Below, piece by piece: positions 58,386 through 64,000 of a stretch of DNA of 64,000 nt. Each line of letters opens with the position of its first letter. Within the stretch, counting starts at the first letter, position 1. The notes below the pieces were generated by a model, which worked only from the letters and a program-made list of their open reading frames with translations, had not been told where the DNA came from and made no database searches. Made by a program: the position numbers and the translations under genes. The DNA is taken from positions 124,001 through 188,000 of the forward strand of contig CAXTAK010000003.1 in the NCBI GenBank assembly GCA_964242735.1. Reading direction: 5' to 3'. Source of the DNA: CADCUY01 sp964242735. Its GTDB lineage: Bacteria; Actinomycetota; Actinomycetes; Actinomycetales; Quadrisphaeraceae.

Positions 58386-59388
58386 GGGCGCGCCCGAGGT
58401 CGCGCCCGGAGACCCACGCCCGCTCCACCCTGGACTTCCCGCCCCACGCGTCGCCGCAGACCCCGAGCAGCCCGTCGGCGACGCCAGCGAGGTGGAACGG
58501 ATCGTCGTGCGACTCCGCGGGCGAGCTGTGCGACCACCGCTGCGCGGCGGCGGCCAGCGGCGCCGGCGGTGCCGGGACGCCCAGCGCCGCCGCGGCGTGG
58601 GCGAGCACCGGGCCGACGAGGGCGTCGGGGTCGCTCAGGTGCGCGGCGGAGGCATCGGCCCCGGCGTGCGCGACGAGCACCGGTGCGCCGTCCCCGCGGC
58701 GGCGCCCGTCGTCGGCGATGAGCGTGATCACCTCGTCGTCGGCGACGAAGGCCGCGTCGAGCTCGGGCCACCAGCGCCGCTCGTACACGGCGTAGACGCT
58801 GACCACGGGCTGCCACGGCCGGCTCAGCACCCGGCGCGCCGCAGCGAGGCCGTCGGCCGCGGCGACGTCGAGCAGGCGCGCCGCCTGCGGGTCGGGCATG
58901 GCGAGCACCACCGCGTCGGCGCCGCGGCCGTCGGCGCTGGGCAGCCCGTGCGTCACACCCACCGAGGCCACGGTGGTGGAGGAGCGGACCTCCAGGCCGC
59001 GGGCGAGGTCGTCGACGAGGCTGCGCAGGCCCGTGGGCGAGGCCCACCGCTGCGGGCCGGTGGTGGTGCCGCGCAGGCCGTCGGGACCGGCCAGGTGCAG
59101 GGTGTCGGTCCAGGGCCGGGCCAGTCCCCGGGCCGACCAGGAGGCGGCGAGGGCGGCGAAGTCCGGGTCCTCCACGGTGAAGTACGCGGCGCCGGTGTCG
59201 ACCACGTGGGTCGCACCCCCGTCGGGGGCGCCGCCGCCCTCGGCGGCCAGCTGCACGGACCGCTCGCCGAGGCGCCCGCCGGGGCGCCGACCGCGGTCGA
59301 GGACGGTGACGTCCACGCCGCCGGCGCGCAGCACCTGGGCACAGGCCACGCCGGAGATCCCGGCGCCGACGACGACGGCGGAGCTCAT
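58369..59388 (-). CDS. NAD(P)/FAD-dependent oxidoreductase, renalase-like
   Basis: 339 residues from ATG 59388. N-terminal FAD motif VVVGAGISGVACAQVLRAGG with VTVLDRGRRPGGRL, the AYFTVEDPDFAALAASW segment and the C-terminal GVCGDAWGGKSRVERAWVSG are typical of bacterial renalase-like enzymes that reoxidise isomeric NAD(P)H forms or of amine-oxidase relatives. Ends within the 15-bp repeat. ATG 59388 overlaps the DUF3151 stop by 4 bases. Confidence 0.85.
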   Translation of the reverse strand: MSSAVVVGAGISGVACAQVLRAGGVDVTVLDRGRRPGGRLGERSVQLAAEGGGAPDGGATHVVDTGAAYFTVEDPDFAALAASWSARGLARPWTDTLHLAGPDGLRGTTTGPQRWASPTGLRSLVDDLARGLEVRSSTTVASVGVTHGLPSADGRGADAVVLAMPDPQAARLLDVAAADGLAAARRVLSRPWQPVVSVYAVYERRWWPELDAAFVADDEVITLIADDGRRRGDGAPVLVAHAGADASAAHLSDPDALVGPVLAHAAAALGVPAPPAPLAAAAQRWSHSSPAESHDDPFHLAGVADGLLGVCGDAWGGKSRVERAWVSGRDLGRALLDRL

Positions 59389-59909
59389 GCCGGGCCTGTG
59401 CTGCCGTCGAGGCGCACGTCGCCGTCGGGCGTCGTGGCGCCGGCGCGGGCCGCACCGGCGCCCCTGATGAGGTCGGCGGCACCGGCGTCGCACTCCAGGA
59501 CGAAGTCGTCGATGCGGGCGGCCTCGTCGTCCTCCCCGATCGCGGCCGCCGCGCGCCCGAGCGCGGCCAGGGCCCGCAGGAAGCCGCGGTTGGGCTCGTG
59601 GGACCACGGCACGGGCCCCGCGCCGCGCCAGCCGGCGCGGCGCAGCACGTCGAGCCCGCGGTGGTAGCCGGTGCGGGCGTAGGCGTACGCGGCGACCACG
59701 GCCGGCGTCCCTGCGCCTGCTGCGTCGACCTCGGCGATCTCGGCCAGCTCGGCCCAGGCCAGGGAGGAGGTCGGGTGCTCCGCGGCGGCGTCGTGCGGGG
59801 CGACGCCGCTGGCGAGCAGGTCCGCGACGGCGGCATCGGCTCCCGAGGTGGGCAGGAGCGTGGGCGGTGGGCCGCTGGTGGGCGCCGGGAAGGGGAGGGA
59901 CTCGGGCAT
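59385..59909 (-). CDS. DUF3151 family protein
   Basis: 174 residues from ATG 59909 (an in-frame ATG at 59918 adds three). PPTLLPTSGADAAVADLLAS, EHPTSSLAWAELAEIAEVDA, YAYARTGYHRGLDVLRRAGW and VPWSHEPNRGFLRALAALGR constitute the family signature. DUF3151 is found beside fba in actinomycetes, with no known function. A possibly disordered Asp/Thr tail follows residue 155. Confidence 0.88.
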   Translation of the reverse strand: MPESLPFPAPTSGPPPTLLPTSGADAAVADLLASGVAPHDAAAEHPTSSLAWAELAEIAEVDAAGAGTPAVVAAYAYARTGYHRGLDVLRRAGWRGAGPVPWSHEPNRGFLRALAALGRAAAAIGEDDEAARIDDFVLECDAGAADLIRGAGAARAGATTPDGDVRLDGSTGPA

Positions 59910-60104
59910 GGTGACCATCCTGCCGGTCGCCCGCCGAGGGCCATCGCCGGAGCCGCCGGGAGCCAGCGCCGGAGGCGCCGAGGGCCAGCGCCGGAGGCAG
60001 CGCCGGGGAGCGGGACGGTGCGGGGCGCCCTCGATCCACGCCCTGACGTGAGCGATGATCCCCCCGCACCCGGCCCGCGAGCACCCGATCCACGAAGAGG
60101 TCCG

Positions 60105-60593
60105 ATGGATGACGAGACCGCTGGCGGGCCCTCCGGACGCGCTGTGGAACAGGGGTCGGTGCACGTGCTGCTCGGCAGCGGCAAGACACGGGTGGTCCTG
60201 GCCGGGGAGGTCGACGCCGCGCTGGGCGAGGAGCTCCTCGACGCCTCCTCCGACGTCCTGGAGGCTCAGCGGCCCGTGGAGGTCGATGCGGCGCGGGTGA
60301 CGTTCATGGACTCCACGGGCATCGCCTTCCTCGCCCGCCTGGCCTCGCGCTCACCCGAGCAGCTCGTCCTCATCAAGCCCCCGGCGATGGTCAGGTTCCT
60401 CATCGACGTCACCAGCATCCGCCAGGTGCTGCGAGTGGTGGACGAGGACCCGGGCGTGGACGCGACCGCGCCCGCCGCCCGTGCGGGGCACACCGACGGG
60501 GCGGATCAGCCGGGGCGCGCCGCCGGGGAGGACGACGCCGACCACGGCGACGTCCCGCCCGGGGACGTCCCGCCCGGGGACGATGCCGCCTGA
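60105..60593 (+). CDS. STAS-domain protein (anti-sigma factor antagonist-like)
   Basis: 162 residues from ATG 60105. STAS core: RVVLAGEVDAALGEELLDAS, VEVDAARVTFMDSTGIAFLA with the phosphorylatable Ser in MDSTGI, and LVLIKPPAMVRFLIDVTSIR. The C-terminal 40 residues are acidic and contain GDVPPGDVPPGDD repeats. A partner-switch kinase is not encoded nearby. Divergent from DUF3151. Confidence 0.88.
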   Translation: MDDETAGGPSGRAVEQGSVHVLLGSGKTRVVLAGEVDAALGEELLDASSDVLEAQRPVEVDAARVTFMDSTGIAFLARLASRSPEQLVLIKPPAMVRFLIDVTSIRQVLRVVDEDPGVDATAPAARAGHTDGADQPGRAAGEDDADHGDVPPGDVPPGDDAA

Positions 60594-60609
60594 CCCGCGG
60601 CCCGCCGCG

Positions 60610-61632
<1,023 letters not shown>

Positions 61633-61707
61633 GACGTGATCCTTCCACGGGCCGGGGCCACCACGCATCAGCGCACCGGCGCCGCGGGGGGTCACGGTGC
61701 GGGCGGG

Positions 61708-62065
61708 TCAGACCCTGACGACGCGCGGTGGCGGGTGCGCTCGCGCGATCCGGTCGAAGTCGTCGTCCTGCGTCACGACGGTGGGCCCGTGCGTGACGGC
61801 AGTGGCAGCGATCAGGGCGTCGGTGAGCTCGACCGTGCGGTGGGCGCCGGCGCGGCGGCAGTCGACGACCGGACGCCCACCACCGCTTCGGAGATCGGGA
61901 TCGGGTGGCGCTCGCGCGCGAGGGTCTCGGCTCGCCGCGCGAGGACGTCTCCGTCGTCCGAGGCGAGGACGCCGAGCTCCAGCTCGCCGATCGTGACGAC
62001 CGACACCGCCACGCGGTCCGGCAGGGGGGCCAGCCCGGTCCTGGGATCCTCCACGGCATGGATGG
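61708..62065 (-). pseudogene. vapC PIN toxin, 5'-truncated and frameshifted
   Basis: Minus-strand reading gives AVEDPRTGLAPLPDRVAVSV, VTIGELELGVLASDDGDVLA and RHPIPISEAVV in one frame, then VDCRRAGAHRTVELTDALIA and ATAVTHGPTVVTQDDDFDRI in another, ending at 61708. The frame changes near 61870 with a few codons lost, and the first ~10 residues with the initial catalytic Asp are missing, replaced by the start of the divergent methyltransferase gene. No antitoxin remains. Confidence 0.75.
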
Positions 62066-62108
62066 ACCAGGCCCGACCGAGTGGGGGAGGGCCGTCGGCG
62101 TCGGCCCG

Positions 62109-62696
62109 ATGTCGCAGCCGTGGCCGGAGGACGCGCGCTACGACGTCGAGCTGCTGGCCGGCGGCGACCGGCGCAACGTCGTCGACCGTTACCGGTACTG
62201 GACCGTCGAGGCGATCGTGGCCGACCTCGACACCCGGCGGCACCCGTTCCACGTCGCGATCGAGAACTGGCAGCACGACGCGAACATCGGGACGGTCGTG
62301 CGGACGGCGAACGCCTTCCTCGCCGCCGAGGTGCACATCGTCGGACGGCGCAGGTGGAACCGCCGGGGGGCGATGGTCACGGACAGGTACCAGCGCCTGC
62401 GTCACCACGCGGACGTCGCCGTCCTGGCCGCGCACGCCGCCCACGAGCGCCTCGTGGTCGTCGGCGTGGACAACGGGCCGGGCTCGGTGCCGATCGAGGA
62501 CGCACGGCTGCCGGAGCGGTGCGTGCTGCTCTTCGGACAGGAGGGTCCGGGGCTGACCCCCGAGGCCCGCGCAGCAGCGGCGGTGACCGTCTCCATCGCC
62601 CAGTTCGGGTCCACCCGGTCGATCAACGCCGGTGTGGCGGCGGGGATCGCCATGCACGCCTGGGTCCGTCAGCACACCTCAGCGGAGGAGCGGTAG
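62109..62696 (+). CDS. TrmH/SpoU family RNA methyltransferase
   Basis: 195 residues. SPOUT motifs: motif 1 [20 protein letters not shown], motif 2 [13 protein letters not shown] and motif 3 [20 protein letters not shown]. Methylates 2'-O of a ribose in tRNA or rRNA with SAM. ATG 62109 was chosen because upstream sequence still belongs to the vapC remnant; an in-frame ATG near 62058 would add 17 residues. Confidence 0.9.
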   Translation: MSQPWPEDARYDVELLAGGDRRNVVDRYRYWTVEAIVADLDTRRHPFHVAIENWQHDANIGTVVRTANAFLAAEVHIVGRRRWNRRGAMVTDRYQRLRHHADVAVLAAHAAHERLVVVGVDNGPGSVPIEDARLPERCVLLFGQEGPGLTPEARAAAAVTVSIAQFGSTRSINAGVAAGIAMHAWVRQHTSAEER

Positions 62697-62709
62697 GCCG
62701 CGGCAGCGC

Positions 62710-62734
62710 GGGTCGGGTCGGGTCGGGTCGGGTC
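62710..62734. repeat. five GGGTC pentamers
   Basis: (GGGTC)5 in the 82-base spacer between the methyltransferase and the HAD gene. A simple-sequence run prone to slippage; it could alter distance to the HAD promoter. Confidence 0.8.
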
Positions 62735-62778
62735 GGGGAGACAGCACGCGTCCAAGTCCGGACCCTAGGCTGCCCCGG

Positions 62779-63558
62779 GTGACCGCTCCCCGCGCGCGCT
62801 CCGCCTGGCTGACCGACATGGACGGCGTGCTGGTCCACGAGGGATCCCCGATCCCCGGGGCGGCGGAGTTCCTCGACCGGCTGCAGGAGCTGGAGCGCCC
62901 CTTCCAGGTGATCACCAACAACTCCATCTTCACGCCCCGCGACCTCGCGGCCCGGCTCGAGCGCTCCGGGTTGCACGTGCCCGAGGACGCGCTCTGGACG
63001 TCGGCGATGGCCACCGCCCAGTTCCTCGCCGACCAGACCCCCGGCGGGTCGGCGTACGTCATCGGCGAGGTGGGGCTGACCACGGCGCTGCACGAGGCCG
63101 GGTTCGTGATGACCGACACCAACCCCGACTACGTCGTCCTCGGGGAGACGCGCACGTACTCCTTCACCGCCATCACCCGGGCCGTGCGCCTGATCGAGGA
63201 CGGTGCGCGCTTCATCGCCACGAACCCCGACCCCTCCGGGCCCTCCCTGGAGGGGAAGCTGCCCGCCACGGGTGCCGTCGCGGCGATGATCTCGGCGGTG
63301 ACCGGCAAGCAGCCGTACACGGTGGGCAAGCCGAACCCGATGATGTTCCGCACGGCCCTGAACCGCATCGATGCGCACTCCGAGAGCACGGTCATGGTCG
63401 GGGACAGGATGGACACCGACGTCGTCGCCGGGATCGAGGCGGGCCTGGAGACGGTGCTGGTGCTCACCGGCTCCACGCGGCGGGCCGAGGTGGACACCTT
63501 CCCGTTCCGTCCGGCCCGCGTCGTGGAGTCCATCGCCGACGTCGTGGAGCTGGTGTGA
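62779..63558 (+). CDS. HAD-IIA family phosphatase (NagD-like)
   Basis: 259 residues from GTG 62779. Motif [14 protein letters not shown], motif II ITNNS, the IIA cap between, motif III K in [13 protein letters not shown] and motif [19 protein letters not shown]. NagD-like enzymes dephosphorylate nucleotides or sugar phosphates; substrate not inferable. Confidence 0.92.
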   Translation: MTAPRARSAWLTDMDGVLVHEGSPIPGAAEFLDRLQELERPFQVITNNSIFTPRDLAARLERSGLHVPEDALWTSAMATAQFLADQTPGGSAYVIGEVGLTTALHEAGFVMTDTNPDYVVLGETRTYSFTAITRAVRLIEDGARFIATNPDPSGPSLEGKLPATGAVAAMISAVTGKQPYTVGKPNPMMFRTALNRIDAHSESTVMVGDRMDTDVVAGIEAGLETVLVLTGSTRRAEVDTFPFRPARVVESIADVVELV

Positions 63559-63590
63559 CCGTCCCCCCCGCGCCCGCCGGCTGAGCGCCC

Positions 63591-64000
63591 GTGCCGGACT
63601 GGCTCACCTCCCTGCTCGACCCCGACCTCTCGCGGTACACCGCGCGCGGCCTCTACGCCTTCGTCTGGGGCCTGGTCTTCATCGAGACCGCCATCCTCAT
63701 CGCCTTCTGGCTGCCGGGTGACTCGGTGCTGTTCGCCGCGGGCCTGGTCGCCGGCTCACCGGGGTCGGGGGTGTCCCTGCCCGTGCTGTGCGCGGGCACG
63801 GTGGTGGCCGCGATCGCCGGCGACACCCTGGCGTACACCACCGGACGCCGACTGGGCCGGCCCTGGCTCGAACGCCGGCCCGAGCGGATCAGGAAGCACC
63901 TGCAGCGCGCCGAGCAGCTGTACCAGCGCCACGGCGCGGTGGCGGTGGTGACGTGCCGCTTCATCCCGTGGGCGCGGGTCTTCATCCCGGTCCTGGCGGG
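63591..64000 (+). CDS. DedA family membrane protein (3' end outside window)
   Basis: First ~136 codons. GLYAFVWGLVFIETAILIAF and LPGDSVLFAAGLVAG give the first re-entrant helix, and VVTCRFIPWARVFIPVLAG contains the conserved FxRxxPxxR-like motif (FIPWAR). DedA proteins move polyprenyl phosphate or PE across the membrane (family knowledge). Truncated by the window edge. Confidence 0.88.
   Translation, partial: MPDWLTSLLDPDLSRYTARGLYAFVWGLVFIETAILIAFWLPGDSVLFAAGLVAGSPGSGVSLPVLCAGTVVAAIAGDTLAYTTGRRLGRPWLERRPERIRKHLQRAEQLYQRHGAVAVVTCRFIPWARVFIPVLA

Noticed and set aside
60550..60593. Tandem repeat in the STAS protein tail
   Set aside because: Just two GDVPP units in a disordered acidic tail; too short to be informative.

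Overview
The window is a chromosomal segment of a very GC-rich actinomycete. Indicators are pervasive G/C third positions, many GTG starts, 4-base stop/start overlaps, bldC, DUF3073 and DUF3151 markers, LCP and DedA proteins, a SigE-type sigma factor and an actinobacterial-style purine gene neighbourhood. Kineosporiales or a relative is a guess only; no rRNA gene is present to settle it. One 100-N scaffold gap lies at 48250-48349.

Left part (1-9.9 kb): a MacB-type ABC efflux operon (permease cut by the window edge, ATPase, membrane-fusion protein), a cysteine-desulfurase-like enzyme, an aldo/keto reductase, small conserved proteins, a ChaB protein, the eroded remains of a divergent epimerase/TetR pair, and a CGNR-type regulator divergent from an EamA transporter.

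10.0-17.7 kb: an integrative element inserted in tRNA-Arg(ACG). A 108/109-bp direct repeat (tRNA 3' half plus its terminator) bounds a tyrosine integrase, a frameshifted excisionase, a frameshifted membrane protein, a predicted toxin-antitoxin pair with a perfect 15-bp palindrome just upstream, and an AT-richer cargo block. The cargo holds a HigB-like/HigA-ImmA pair and a two-gene operon of a thymidylate-synthase homologue plus an alpha-glutamyl/putrescinyl thymine pyrophosphorylase clade 3 protein. The synthase homologue has Asp where ThyA has the pyrimidine-reading Asn, so it looks cytosine-directed. This pair is the most interesting system in the window.

17.7-30 kb: lipoprotein, tRNA-Ser, LCP ligase, YbdK-type ligase, topoisomerase IB, metallopeptidase, aldo/keto reductase, tRNA-Glu/Asp/Phe, a ferric-reductase-like flavocytochrome, a MarR regulator beside an aldo/keto reductase stump.

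30-51 kb: bldC and DUF3073, then the purine biosynthesis region (purM, purF, purL, purQ, purS, purC, purD, purA) all on the minus strand. It is interrupted by a sigma-factor cassette between purQ and purL and by several toxin-antitoxin loci in different states of decay (mazEF remnant, intact vapBC with 20-bp-spaced repeats, a frameshifted AbrB/PIN pair at the scaffold gap).

51-64 kb: a six-gene operon in which every junction is a 4-base overlap (two receiver proteins, HEAT-repeat protein, processive family-2 glycosyltransferase, two histidine kinases), probably controlling an exopolysaccharide. Then an FAD oxidoreductase, DUF3151, a STAS protein, class II fructose-bisphosphate aldolase, a vapC remnant, a SpoU-type RNA methyltransferase, a HAD-IIA phosphatase and a DedA protein cut by the window edge.
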